Made by a program: the position numbers and the translations under genes. A stretch of 64,000 nucleotides of DNA, taken from ELB16-189 sp018266435. GTDB taxonomy: Bacteria > Bacteroidota > Bacteroidia > Cytophagales > Cyclobacteriaceae. The DNA lies in contig CP126125.1 of the NCBI GenBank assembly GCA_030123525.1, positions 1,984,001-2,048,000 on the forward strand, read 5' to 3'. The notes below the pieces were generated by a model that had not been told where the DNA came from, ran no database searches, and was given only the letters and a program-made list of their open reading frames with translations. Below, piece by piece: positions 32,921 through 42,149 of the stretch; position 1 is the stretch's first letter, and each line of letters opens with the position of its first letter.

Positions 32921-33946
32921 TTAATTTCTTTCTTTTCTGATAAAACTGGGGCAGGGAATCCACCCGTCTCTTTTTTTAGTTTTTTTACGTTCAGGTATTT
33001 CAATCAGGTATTTCAGCGCAAGCTCATGAGCCCCACCAGAAGCAGGCCCTAACCGCGATACGGTAAAATCATAGCTGTAAACCACCTCAAACTGGCTGAA
33101 CTGAAATCCGAGAATAACTACGGCAGCATCTTGCATGGGGTTGCGATCGGCATTTTTTATCACTGGAATGCCACGGTACCATAACCCAAAGATGATCGGC
33201 TCATATAATAAGTAAGCCCCCACATCTAACTGTTCAAAATTAGCCTGCCGTTTGTACACAAATGAAGGAGAGAGTACAGGAATACGGTCACGCTTCAGCA
33301 ATCCTCCATACAAGGGAATGCGCACTCCGCCATGCACCGAAATTTTTAAGGGCACATAGGCATATTGATGCAGCAACGATCGGTTAGGTTCATTGATGTG
33401 GTTGGCGGCAAAGCCTATCCAAACGTTTCGGTTGTAGGCCAACATCCCTGCCTTGAAATCAAAATACTGTGTCATGCCGGCATTAGAAAGAATTGGGTCG
33501 CTGGTAGGTATTGTTGAGTTACTGCCCAGCACTAACTGATCGCCAAAAATTAGTTTGTTAAAATCAATGCTGCGCGAGGCATAACCAAAATTTAACCCGG
33601 ATGAGATTATCCACTTATTGGCAATGGGCAGTTTGTAGGAATACAAAAAATTAAATTCGGTTGATCGCATCCCGGCCGAGCCGGCCTGATCTTGCATGGC
33701 CATAAAACCAAAGCCGCTGTTGAGGCCGGTCAGATTATAATCGTAAGAGAGGGCATAAGTGCGGTAACCTTGTGCCACACTCGGCCATTGGTTGCGGTAG
33801 TTGGAAATGAACCGATGGTCATTGGTGGTTCCTGTAAAGGCCGGGTTGAGGTAGAGCGGAGCTGCATAATATTGGCTGAACTCCGGATCTTGTGCCAGGC
33901 CGAGTCGAACGATGAAAATCAAAATTATCGTGAAACTAATCTTCAT
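32921..33946 (-). CDS. PorP/SprF-family type IX secretion-associated membrane protein
   Basis: 341 residues with a signal peptide ending LGLAQ and the PorP/SprF start DPEFSQYYAAPLYLNPAFTGT, a recurring hallmark. It is a beta-barrel-type outer-membrane protein associated with the type IX secretion system and gliding. Its start overlaps the stop of the large PKD protein by 4 bp (ATGA), so the two are coupled; this pairing of a PorP/SprF protein with a long secreted partner is common in Bacteroidetes. Confidence 0.92.
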   Translation of the reverse strand: MKISFTIILIFIVRLGLAQDPEFSQYYAAPLYLNPAFTGTTNDHRFISNYRNQWPSVAQGYRTYALSYDYNLTGLNSGFGFMAMQDQAGSAGMRSTEFNFLYSYKLPIANKWIISSGLNFGYASRSIDFNKLIFGDQLVLGSNSTIPTSDPILSNAGMTQYFDFKAGMLAYNRNVWIGFAANHINEPNRSLLHQYAYVPLKISVHGGVRIPLYGGLLKRDRIPVLSPSFVYKRQANFEQLDVGAYLLYEPIIFGLWYRGIPVIKNADRNPMQDAAVVILGFQFSQFEVVYSYDFTVSRLGPASGGAHELALKYLIEIPERKKTKKRDGWIPCPSFIRKERN

Positions 33947-36900
33947 CGGATTAAATTAATATCGCCTGTACGCACCAACGTTTCACCGTTTTCGAGCAAG
34001 GCAGTAAGTTTATACATGTACACATCCTGTTCGCACAATTTTCCCTGGTAGTATCCGTCCCAGCCTTGTGTGGGGCTGGTGGTCTGAAATAATAATTGTC
34101 CCCAGCGGTTGAAGACCAGCATCTCAAATTGCACCACGCCATTCATGAGCGGAAGAAAAATATCGTTTTGTCCCGAGCCGCTTCCTGGCCCATTGGGGCT
34201 GGGCGAAAAGGCATTGGGAATTAAAACCTGGTTTGCTTTTTTTACGATAACCGCATCTTTCTGCATGAGGGTGTCCACGCATCCGTGTTCGTTGCTGGCA
34301 ATGAGTGTGAGGGTAAATGTGCCATCGGTTTTATAGGTATGTTCAGGGCTTGCTTCAATGGATGTACTGCCATCGCCAAAATCCCAAGAATACCCCGAGG
34401 CATAGCGGCTCATGTTCAAGGTAGTTAAAACACCTCCCGGTATGTAGAGTACATTGGGCCGCGCAATGAAGTTGGCAAACGGACGCGGATAAACCTGAAT
34501 GATTTGTGTTTTTGCAGTAGTAACAACCTGCCCCGTGGTGTTGGAGGCGCTGAGCGAAACGGAGTACGTTCCAAAATTGGTGTAGGCATGGGTAGGATTA
34601 CTTGCCGTAGAAGTATTTCCATCACCAAAATCCCATTGATAGGTATTAGGTTCGGCATATTGGCTCAGGTTGGTGAAATTTACTGTGAGAGGCTGACAGC
34701 CCGATGAAGGATCGTAACTGAAATCAACAATCGGAGGTATGGCCAGAATGGTAATGGTGTTGGCTACCGATTGTACACACACATTGTTGGTTACGGTTAG
34801 TTTGATGGTGTACACACCGTACGAATTGTAGGTATGACTGGTAATGGTTGCATCGGTTGAAGTGGTGCCGTCTCCAAAATCCCAGAGATATGTCCACGCC
34901 CCCGGGTTGGTTGTGTTGTTGAGGGTAACGGTAGATGAAGGGAGAGTTTGTGTAACCGGGGTAGCAGTGAACGAAGCATTGATGTTATCTTGATGCGGCA
35001 CCGTAATGGTATTGCTCAGCACCGGACTTGTGCAGTTGGCAAAATTTTTTGTATCGAGTGAGAACTGAATGGCCTGATCAATGGCTCCGCGATTGAATGT
35101 AAACTGAAACTGGTCGGAAGAATTGGTTACATCGCTCAGCGTTATTCCGTTGGCAATAATCACCCAGTGATACGCGGCCAATCCTTTTTGAATCGCATTG
35201 AGGTTGATCTCCATTATGTTGCAATCATAGGCCAGCGTATCAATGGTAAACAATGAACTGGGCACAGGGGCGATGCGGATAGTACGTGTAGAGTCACCCA
35301 CGCAGCCGGTAGAAAGTGTGGTAGTGAGTTTTACCAAAAAATTTTTCAGCGCCAGCGTGAGGTTGGAAAATGTATAGTTGAAGGAGGGAGTAGTTCCGGT
35401 GCTTACCGTTGAAATTATTCCGGTTGCATCACTCACTGTCCAGGTGTAATCTGATGGAACTAAGTCTTGCGTAGCGGCATCGACCTGAAAATTGATGGGC
35501 TGTGGTGAACAGTTATTATTAAAAGGCGAGTAGTTGGTGGGGCTGAATCCTGAATTAGTTCCCGGAAAAACAGTGAGGGTACTAATCGGGGAGATGGTTT
35601 CACAGCCGTGAACCGTGTATACATGCAGGCGCACATCCACCTGAGTATTGACAAGGGTTGTGTTTGTGAATGAATAGGTAAACACATTGCTGAAGGAGGG
35701 ATCAGATGGACGCTGCGTTGCCATTGCCTGAAATCCCAAACCTTGTTTGAAATCCATTTCCCAGACATAGCGATCAACCACATCGGGCTGGCCGCTTGCC
35801 GAAGTGTTGGTGAAGTTGATGGTGAGCACACTGCAACCCGAAGTCTTGTCGGGGGTAAATCCGGCCAACGGCAGCGGATCAACCACTACCGGTAAAACCA
35901 GAATTGCCGAACAACTATTTTGGCTGGCTGTTATGCGAAGGGCTACCGGGTATGTGCCGGCCGTGCCGAGTAATCGGGTAAATGATTTTTTATTATCGTA
36001 AGCCGGATCTTTATTGAAGGTGACTCCGTTGTAATTAAAATCCCATTCTCTTAAAATAATCGTATCGCCATTGATGGCGTTGAGTGTGGAGCTTTCGGTA
36101 AACGAATTCAGTTGTCCTTGACAAACACGTGTAGCTGTGAATACCGGAACAGGATTTTCATAAACATGAACTTGTACTTCATTTTGTGTCTGGCACCCGG
36201 TGATGTTGTCGCGTACGGTGAGGATTGCCCGGTAAATTCCCCGCGTAGTAAACGTCCGGTCGAACGGCCCTAACTTTACAGGTGAAAACCCCGAAGTCGG
36301 AAATGAATTGATCAATACATTGTTCTGATCGTAGAATTGCCACTGCCATTGCGTGCTGGGTGTAACGATACCGGCCGATACATCGGTAAACCGAACTTGA
36401 AAGGCGTTGTACGGTGCCGATGAATTTTGGCAGAAGTCAGGAGTAATCGGGTTGTTGGATAAGTCAGTGGTTTGGATCATTGCTATCAATGCAGGCGAAA
36501 TAGTAATGAGGCCATCGTAGGTGTTGGTGCATCCGCCCGCAGCATTGTTGTCAGTTACGGAAAGACGAATCAATTTTTGTCCACCGGTGGTGTACGAAAA
36601 AGTAGGTGCATTGCTGGTGGAAGTGGTAAGAGGAGCTCCGGCACCGGTATTGTTATCAAAAAACTGCCAGGTGTATCCGTACGATGAGCCGGCTATGAAA
36701 GGAGTTTGGTCATCAAAAAAAATTGGGTCGCCAATACAAAAGGTTGTTTGAATTGCACCGCCAGCATTGTTTAGCCGGGTAATAAAATTAGGTTGTGGAG
36801 AAGGCACGATTACAATTTGTGCCGTGGTAACCTGAGCCGGGTTATCGCCATTGGCCAAGTCACCGTTTACCGGAACCAACGGGTTCATCGGATCGTTGGA

Positions 36901-37641
36901 GTAAGCATTGCATTGGTTCCAATTCTTGAGCGTAACCTGAAATGTGTTGCCTACATTAGCCGGTACGGTAACCGGAACATTGATTGGTAAACTTACTTGC
37001 CCCGGTGCTGCTACTGGATAAAACGGATTAGTATTGGGTGCAGGGTTGAGGTAAGGATAACTTCCCGGCAATACTCCGTTTACCTGTACGCCCGGAATTT
37101 GTGTGGCAAGAGGTCCTGTTCCGTAGATCCATTGAATCCAGCGAGGTGCGCTGTTTTCACGCGTAGCCCTGGGGAAACAATTCCATGTGCTATTGTCGGT
37201 AAATGAAAGTGTTTCAGCAAAACCCTGGCACACACGATATACCTGCGGGTAGATCGACACCACATCGTTGGTCCATACAATGACTTGTGTATTGATGGGT
37301 ACTACTGAGCCCAGCGGGTTGCACGAGTTGGAGGCATCAATTACTACATCGTATCCGCAATTGATGGACGCATTGGGGTAGGTGTGTGTCATGGTCACAC
37401 CCGTGGCGTTGCTTTGAGTGTAAGCTTGTGGTGCGGTGCCATCCCCCCAATCCACTGTATAGATGGTTCCGGGAATAGCCGAGAGGTAGAGCGTTTCGAG
37501 GCTGACCGTGTAGGGTGCACACCCCCGGCTGCTGGTTAAAAATTTGAACCCGGGCTCCATAATGGAGCATTGGGCAACCAACTCGTTTGCTTCAAAAACG
37601 AAAAGGAGGATAAATACAATCAGACAGATGTGCTTCTTCAC
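33943..37641 (-). CDS. Giant PKD-repeat surface protein with gliding-type C-terminal domain
   Basis: 1232 residues with a signal peptide, a long array of PKD-like Ig folds (recurring YxWDFGDGxTS phrases, e.g. WDFGDGTTSTDATITSHTY and WDFGDGNTSTASNPTHAY) and a C-terminal sorting-type domain of the gliding-motility family (CHU_C type): NAFSPSPNGPGSGSGQNDIF, FNRWGQLLFQTTSPTQGWDG and the C-terminal YMYKLTALLENGETLVRTGDINLIR. It is exported by the type IX system to the cell surface, probably with the adjacent PorP-type protein as partner. The role is adhesion-like but the ligand is unknown. Confidence 0.93.
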   Translation of the reverse strand: MKKHICLIVFILLFVFEANELVAQCSIMEPGFKFLTSSRGCAPYTVSLETLYLSAIPGTIYTVDWGDGTAPQAYTQSNATGVTMTHTYPNASINCGYDVVIDASNSCNPLGSVVPINTQVIVWTNDVVSIYPQVYRVCQGFAETLSFTDNSTWNCFPRATRENSAPRWIQWIYGTGPLATQIPGVQVNGVLPGSYPYLNPAPNTNPFYPVAAPGQVSLPINVPVTVPANVGNTFQVTLKNWNQCNAYSNDPMNPLVPVNGDLANGDNPAQVTTAQIVIVPSPQPNFITRLNNAGGAIQTTFCIGDPIFFDDQTPFIAGSSYGYTWQFFDNNTGAGAPLTTSTSNAPTFSYTTGGQKLIRLSVTDNNAAGGCTNTYDGLITISPALIAMIQTTDLSNNPITPDFCQNSSAPYNAFQVRFTDVSAGIVTPSTQWQWQFYDQNNVLINSFPTSGFSPVKLGPFDRTFTTRGIYRAILTVRDNITGCQTQNEVQVHVYENPVPVFTATRVCQGQLNSFTESSTLNAINGDTIILREWDFNYNGVTFNKDPAYDNKKSFTRLLGTAGTYPVALRITASQNSCSAILVLPVVVDPLPLAGFTPDKTSGCSVLTINFTNTSASGQPDVVDRYVWEMDFKQGLGFQAMATQRPSDPSFSNVFTYSFTNTTLVNTQVDVRLHVYTVHGCETISPISTLTVFPGTNSGFSPTNYSPFNNNCSPQPINFQVDAATQDLVPSDYTWTVSDATGIISTVSTGTTPSFNYTFSNLTLALKNFLVKLTTTLSTGCVGDSTRTIRIAPVPSSLFTIDTLAYDCNIMEINLNAIQKGLAAYHWVIIANGITLSDVTNSSDQFQFTFNRGAIDQAIQFSLDTKNFANCTSPVLSNTITVPHQDNINASFTATPVTQTLPSSTVTLNNTTNPGAWTYLWDFGDGTTSTDATITSHTYNSYGVYTIKLTVTNNVCVQSVANTITILAIPPIVDFSYDPSSGCQPLTVNFTNLSQYAEPNTYQWDFGDGNTSTASNPTHAYTNFGTYSVSLSASNTTGQVVTTAKTQIIQVYPRPFANFIARPNVLYIPGGVLTTLNMSRYASGYSWDFGDGSTSIEASPEHTYKTDGTFTLTLIASNEHGCVDTLMQKDAVIVKKANQVLIPNAFSPSPNGPGSGSGQNDIFLPLMNGVVQFEMLVFNRWGQLLFQTTSPTQGWDGYYQGKLCEQDVYMYKLTALLENGETLVRTGDINLIR

Positions 37642-37908
37642 AGATATTCGGGGTCATCTGAAAAAAGCCACTACGACAAACCATTAATCCGAAAGTAACC
37701 CAAATGAAACCGGCCAAAAATGGTTTTGCCGACAGGTGTTCTGTTTCAGACTTTTAACGGCCAAAGAATCAGCCTAATGGTTTTTTATACCCAACTAAAT
37801 GCACCTCTCATCGCCATCTTTTTACCATCCATTGAGATTTGTGTACCATGTTAATCCTTCTTTTTACCTTGAATCAAAAATTGAAAACTTCAAAAAAAAT
37901 ATAAACCG

Positions 37909-39396
37909 ATGAAATTAAAATTTATTACCCTTGTTCTTTTTGCTTCGTATGTTTCTCATGCGCAGGAAAAAACTTCCTCTGAGCGAACACTTCCTGCTGA
38001 GTCTGCCGTAACCTCTACCAACCAAGTCACGATCAAAGGAAAAGTTGTTCCTTATAAAGTTACAGCCGGAACTCAACCCGTATGGGACAAAGACGGAAAA
38101 GTGATTGCCTCACTTTTTTACACCTACTACGAACGCACCGATGTAGCCGACAAAAGCAAGCGGCCGTTATTCCTGTCGTTCAACGGTGGGCCAGGCTCTG
38201 CTTCAGTGTGGATGCATGTTGCCTACACCGGCCCCAAAGCACTAAACATTGATGCGGAAGGATACCCGGTGCAGCCCTATGGAATTCATGACAATCCCAA
38301 TTCCATTTTAGATGTAGCAGACATTGTATATGTTGATCCGGTGAATACCGGATTTTCGCGCATTTTAGATTCCAAAGTAGAACGTTCCGTTTTTTTTGGA
38401 GTTAATGCCGATGTGAAATACCTGGCCGATTGGCTCGATACCTTTGTATCGCGCAATGGACGGTGGACCTCACCTAAGTATTTGATTGGTGAAAGCTATG
38501 GCACCACACGTGTATCAGGGCTGGCACTTGAATTACAGAACAGCCATTGGATGTATTTGAATGGGGTGATTTTAGTTTCGCCTACCGAATTGGGCATCAG
38601 GCGTGATGGACCGGTGAATGATGCATTGGCGCTTCCCTATTTTGCTGCAGCCGCCTGGTATCAAAAAGCATTGCCCGATGATTTGCAAAAGAAAGATTTG
38701 GCCGAAGTGCTGCCCGAAGTAGAGGCCTTTACCGTAGATGAATTGATTCCCGCCATTTCAAAAGGCGGATTTATTGATGAAGCCAAGCGCAAACAAATAG
38801 CCGGCAAAATGTCGCACTACTCAGGCTTGTCTGAGAAATCAATATTGCAACACAACTTAGTAGTGCCTACGCAATTTTTCTGGAAGGAATTGTTGCGCGA
38901 TAAAAGCCTTACCATCGGCCGGCTTGACTCACGTTATTTGGGTATTGATAAAATGAATGCAGGGGATAGCCCCGATTACAATGCCGAGTTAACTTCATGG
39001 CTGCATGCCTTTACTCCGGCCATCAATTATTATTTACGCGATGTGCTGAAATACAAAACCGATATTAAATACAATATGTTTGGATCAGTTTATCCGTGGG
39101 ACAATAAAGATGACCATACCGGAGAAAACCTGAGGCAAGCCATGGCCGAGAATCCTTACCTGCACCTGATGGTGCAGTCAGGATATTTTGACGGAGCCAC
39201 TACTTACTTTGAGGCGAAGTATACCATGTGGCAAATTGACCCGAGCGGAAAACTGAAAGACCGTATGCGTTTTGAAGGATACCGCAGTGGCCACATGATG
39301 TATTTGCGCGCAGAAGACTTGGTTAACTCCAACGATCACATCCGTGATTTTATCAAGAAGTCAACACCGGCAGTCGGTCAGCCTGCGAAGTATTGA
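37909..39396 (+). CDS. Secreted serine carboxypeptidase, S10 family
   Basis: 495 residues with a signal peptide (ending SHAQ). FLSFNGGPGSASVWMHVAYTGP is the oxyanion region and GESYGTTRVSGLALEL carries the nucleophile Ser; Asp and His of the triad follow (MVQSGYFDGATTY and YRSGHMMYLR). This is the S10 set, and the enzyme removes C-terminal residues in the periplasm or outside. It is preceded by 267 bp without a gene (37642-37908), in which I saw nothing beyond a likely promoter. Confidence 0.93.
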   Translation: MKLKFITLVLFASYVSHAQEKTSSERTLPAESAVTSTNQVTIKGKVVPYKVTAGTQPVWDKDGKVIASLFYTYYERTDVADKSKRPLFLSFNGGPGSASVWMHVAYTGPKALNIDAEGYPVQPYGIHDNPNSILDVADIVYVDPVNTGFSRILDSKVERSVFFGVNADVKYLADWLDTFVSRNGRWTSPKYLIGESYGTTRVSGLALELQNSHWMYLNGVILVSPTELGIRRDGPVNDALALPYFAAAAWYQKALPDDLQKKDLAEVLPEVEAFTVDELIPAISKGGFIDEAKRKQIAGKMSHYSGLSEKSILQHNLVVPTQFFWKELLRDKSLTIGRLDSRYLGIDKMNAGDSPDYNAELTSWLHAFTPAINYYLRDVLKYKTDIKYNMFGSVYPWDNKDDHTGENLRQAMAENPYLHLMVQSGYFDGATTYFEAKYTMWQIDPSGKLKDRMRFEGYRSGHMMYLRAEDLVNSNDHIRDFIKKSTPAVGQPAKY

Positions 39397-39400
39397 CCCG

Positions 39401-40252
39401 CTATTGATCAAAGAAAGACCGGACAACAATACCCCGTTGATTGATTTTTTTCAACAGGGTGGTTATGTTTTTGTTTCCGATGTCGAGCCGCTGGCGGGTA
39501 CGATATTGTTTTCTGAAATTTTTAAGGACAAAAAAATTCAAGAAACGATCATAACCCGCTTCATCATTAAACTGATGATGGCTGGAAATGAATTTTATTT
39601 TCTGTTGTTCGAATGAAATGAGCCAGCGCGCAAGTTTTGCGTTTGACTCAATCTGCCCGGCTGTGAGATTGGTGTAATTTTCTTTTGGTGTTACGTTTTC
39701 AATTCCGATCGCCACCGGGTTTCCATCTTGGTGACGTTTGATTAGCCACCGGTGATTTTCTTTTTCGTAAGAAGAAGGAGGTGACAGGCAAAAAATTTTT
39801 CCATCGCGGTCGATGATGAAGTGCGCCCCGTTGGGCAAATTACCTGCCTTTGAAAGAGTTCCCCACGACTCAGGAATTTGATTGTGCAGAAAAGACGACA
39901 CCTCAAGGCTTGTTTTCAAATTGCCATCGCCCATGGCATGAAACACAATCAATCTGGGGTTGAGGTAAATCGAATCCAACCCATAGACTTCGTGAACAAA
40001 CTGCCGGGTCTTTTTTTTCATCGCTTCATCGATGGGAACAGCCATTTCGGTGAAGATCAATTCTTCCTGTGTTTGATCAGGGTTAACCCATTCTACTTTT
40101 CGTTGAATGGATTTTTTTTGAAGCTCTTCGTAAGAAATGACATGAGTGAGTTTAGGATACTCTTGAGCACACACACTGAATCGGAGCAACAAGCCTCCGG
40201 CTACGAGAAGCCAGTGGCCGCCACATGGCAACCAACCCTTACCACGGTTCAT
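39401..40252 (-). CDS. N-acetylmuramoyl-L-alanine amidase-like protein
   Basis: 283 residues from the ATG at 40252, which opens a signal peptide ending SVCAQ; a longer form from 40282 would enlarge the overlap with the upstream gene. The amidase_2 core has RLIVFHAMGDGNLKTSLEVSSFLHNQ, HFIIDRDGKIFCLSPP and VAIGIENVTPKENYTNLTAGQIE, with a His and the C-terminal SSHHQFNDEAG as zinc ligands. The first metal His is in FHAMGDG rather than the more common HHT. It probably cuts or binds cell-wall peptides. It converges on the S10 gene, with 4 bp between. Confidence 0.8.
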   Translation of the reverse strand: MNRGKGWLPCGGHWLLVAGGLLLRFSVCAQEYPKLTHVISYEELQKKSIQRKVEWVNPDQTQEELIFTEMAVPIDEAMKKKTRQFVHEVYGLDSIYLNPRLIVFHAMGDGNLKTSLEVSSFLHNQIPESWGTLSKAGNLPNGAHFIIDRDGKIFCLSPPSSYEKENHRWLIKRHQDGNPVAIGIENVTPKENYTNLTAGQIESNAKLARWLISFEQQKIKFISSHHQFNDEAGYDRFLNFFVLKNFRKQYRTRQRLDIGNKNITTLLKKINQRGIVVRSFFDQ

Positions 40253-40649
40253 GTGCTGATGCGGTGGCAAACATAATTCCATTCACAATAATTAGAGGAA
40301 TGCTTTCGTTGCGCGGATGATTTTGCTTTTGAAAAGCAAATGAGCTTTCACCGTTAGAGTCTGAATTATAAAAAAGACGATTGTCTTTTACCCACCAAGT
40401 GCCACGGTCAGCATCTTGAGAAATGGGAAAAGGAGTGCCATTAGCAAAAGAGCTGCGGTCAAGTACAGCTTCATAACTTCCATCAGCTTGCAAGGTGATG
40501 CAAGAGTTGGAATGATTATTATCGGTGGCTGCAGTTTCACTGATGTAACACCACTTGCCTACCATTTCTTGAGCAATGAGATGATCGGACTGTGCGCAGC
40601 AAGGCAGCATCAGGAACAGAACCATCGCCAGCATCAAAAAAAAATTCAT
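40239..40649 (-). CDS. Small secreted protein of unknown function
   Basis: 136 residues with a signal peptide (MNFFLMLAMVLFLMLPCCAQ) and a mature part resembling the lipocalin-like small proteins of Bacteroidetes: MVGKWCYISETAATDN, ITLQADGSYEAVLDRSS, DRGTWWVKDNRLFYNSDSNGESSFAF. Related folds bind small ligands, but this one is not assigned. It overlaps the amidase gene by 14 bp and is probably cotranscribed. Confidence 0.7.
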   Translation of the reverse strand: MNFFLMLAMVLFLMLPCCAQSDHLIAQEMVGKWCYISETAATDNNHSNSCITLQADGSYEAVLDRSSFANGTPFPISQDADRGTWWVKDNRLFYNSDSNGESSFAFQKQNHPRNESIPLIIVNGIMFATASAHEPW

Positions 40650-40712
40650 AAAAAATTTAGCTCTTTAAAAGAATCTTGTTTTCAAAAAAAATGAAAATCG
40701 GGCAGAATCAGT

Positions 40713-41435
40713 TTACCACGACATTTTCACAATGCCTAGCTGAAAGCCGTAGTTAATGAAGTTGCTATAGTTGTTGTTGCCCGGTGTAATAAAATTATTG
40801 TTAACCAGGTTGCTTGAGTTAGTGGCATAATCAAAATGAGCCGAGGCCTTGATCCGCCAGGAAGAATTTTCTTTCAATCCCACCAGCAATCCGACTTCGG
40901 GGCGTAGCTGCAAGCCCCATGCAGTAGTTGATCCACTGTAGATATTATAATACTGGGTAAACTTTGTGGCGGCTGCGCCAACCCCCACGCCTGCATACGG
41001 CACAATTTGCTTATCCATAGAAAAGAAAAAATAATCAAGATTAGCCGTCAGGTTATAGTTATAAGAATAATTGTATAAGTCAGTGCTGATGGCCGACCCA
41101 CTGTACTGATAAGTTTGCAGGGGTTGGTATTGGTTGTACACAGCCCAGCCAAACTCGCCACCTACCCAAAGATTATCTACATGGTTTAGCCTTTTTCTGA
41201 ATCCTGCCTTCAGACCCAACGAGCTGGGCTTACTAATAAAAATTTTGTTAGACATAGGCATGTTGTTGTCCCACAGGAGATAAAAAAAGTTATCAAAATC
41301 ACGGCCTGAGTTGATGGAGGCTGGTTTTTGTTGTGACGTGCGGTCAGGATTTTTTGAGCGGTCGTAATAATACTGTGCCCGAACCTGAAAGAAAGAGCAC
41401 ACACTTAAAATAAAAATGAAAATCAGCTTTTGCAT
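40713..41435 (-). CDS. Outer membrane beta-barrel protein
   Basis: 240 residues from the ATG at 41435, which opens a signal peptide ending QVRAQ; the frame extends upstream into the next gene's stop region, so the shorter start is used. The mature chain alternates polar and aromatic residues and ends in NYGFQLGIVKMSW, typical of porin-like barrels with a final aromatic residue. Function not known. It follows the DUF4136 lipoprotein gene by 1 bp. Confidence 0.82.
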   Translation of the reverse strand: MQKLIFIFILSVCSFFQVRAQYYYDRSKNPDRTSQQKPASINSGRDFDNFFYLLWDNNMPMSNKIFISKPSSLGLKAGFRKRLNHVDNLWVGGEFGWAVYNQYQPLQTYQYSGSAISTDLYNYSYNYNLTANLDYFFFSMDKQIVPYAGVGVGAAATKFTQYYNIYSGSTTAWGLQLRPEVGLLVGLKENSSWRIKASAHFDYATNSSNLVNNNFITPGNNNYSNFINYGFQLGIVKMSW

Positions 41436-41436
41436 G

Positions 41437-42105
41437 TCATTGTTTTTTGATGTAAGAAGATTGAGCAAAAGCCCGATCGATGGCGGCAACGGTAAGATTT
41501 CCTAAATCTGGGGATGAAACCAAATCGCCTATGTCACAATACCAAACTAAACGGGGTTTTCCCTGGTAGAGGTTTTTTAAATCGAAAATTTCAATGTATA
41601 AGTCAGCTTGATCGGAAACGGAGTAAGAAGGATAGTAACTGCCGTACCCATAACCTCCGTACCCATAGCCGTAGCCAAAACCATAGCCGTAGCCATAGCC
41701 GTATGGGTAATACGAATACGTTTGGTATACATTATAATTTTCAACTACAAAAACATATACTTTCAGGTCGGGGTTGTATTTTTTTGAGAGCGATTGTGTA
41801 TAGCCTGCGGCATTGAGTTTAGTTTGAAGTTCGGCAGTAATTATGCTGGCGTAGGGCCCCAGAGAACTGCTGCTTCCTGAACATTGAGCACATTGCAAGG
41901 TATCAGATGGATTATTATCTGAACTACTGAAATAACTCAGTGTGTCGTTGGGTAAGTAATAAGTATGGTACAAGCCAAAGTTAACGGTTGGGTCGTACTG
42001 GGTTGAAACCACCATATTTTTCACCAGGTCGCCCGCATTGGGTTTGGGCTGGCAGCCCCATGTCAGCAAACCCAAAGTTGTTGTCCAAATAATAATCTTC
42101 TTCAT
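41437..42105 (-). CDS. DUF4136-type lipoprotein with Tyr/Gly-rich tract
   Basis: 222 residues from the ATG at 42105; lipoprotein signal with lipobox LLTWGC. The DUF4136-like body has VVSTQYDPTVNFGLYHTYY, IITAELQTKLNAAGYTQ and PDLKVYVFV, and near the C terminus LYIEIFDLKNLYQGKPRLVW and AIDRAF. Between them is an unusual repetitive insert of Tyr and Gly (plus strand about 41640-41715). An extended start at 42231 would overlap the next gene, so it was rejected. Function unknown. Confidence 0.8.
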   Translation of the reverse strand: MKKIIIWTTTLGLLTWGCQPKPNAGDLVKNMVVSTQYDPTVNFGLYHTYYLPNDTLSYFSSSDNNPSDTLQCAQCSGSSSSLGPYASIITAELQTKLNAAGYTQSLSKKYNPDLKVYVFVVENYNVYQTYSYYPYGYGYGYGFGYGYGYGGYGYGSYYPSYSVSDQADLYIEIFDLKNLYQGKPRLVWYCDIGDLVSSPDLGNLTVAAIDRAFAQSSYIKKQ

Positions 42106-42149
42106 AAGCGGTATATCGAAGTCAAAATTCTGAAATTTTTCTGACAAGA

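Noticed and set aside
35460..35882. Opposite-frame ORF inside the PKD gene
   Set aside because: It lies inside the large PKD protein gene on the same strand in another frame, with no signal, domain or gap of its own.
39344..39616. Plus-strand ORF after the S10 carboxypeptidase
   Set aside because: It overlaps the end of the S10 gene and runs antisense through the amidase gene; no features of its own.
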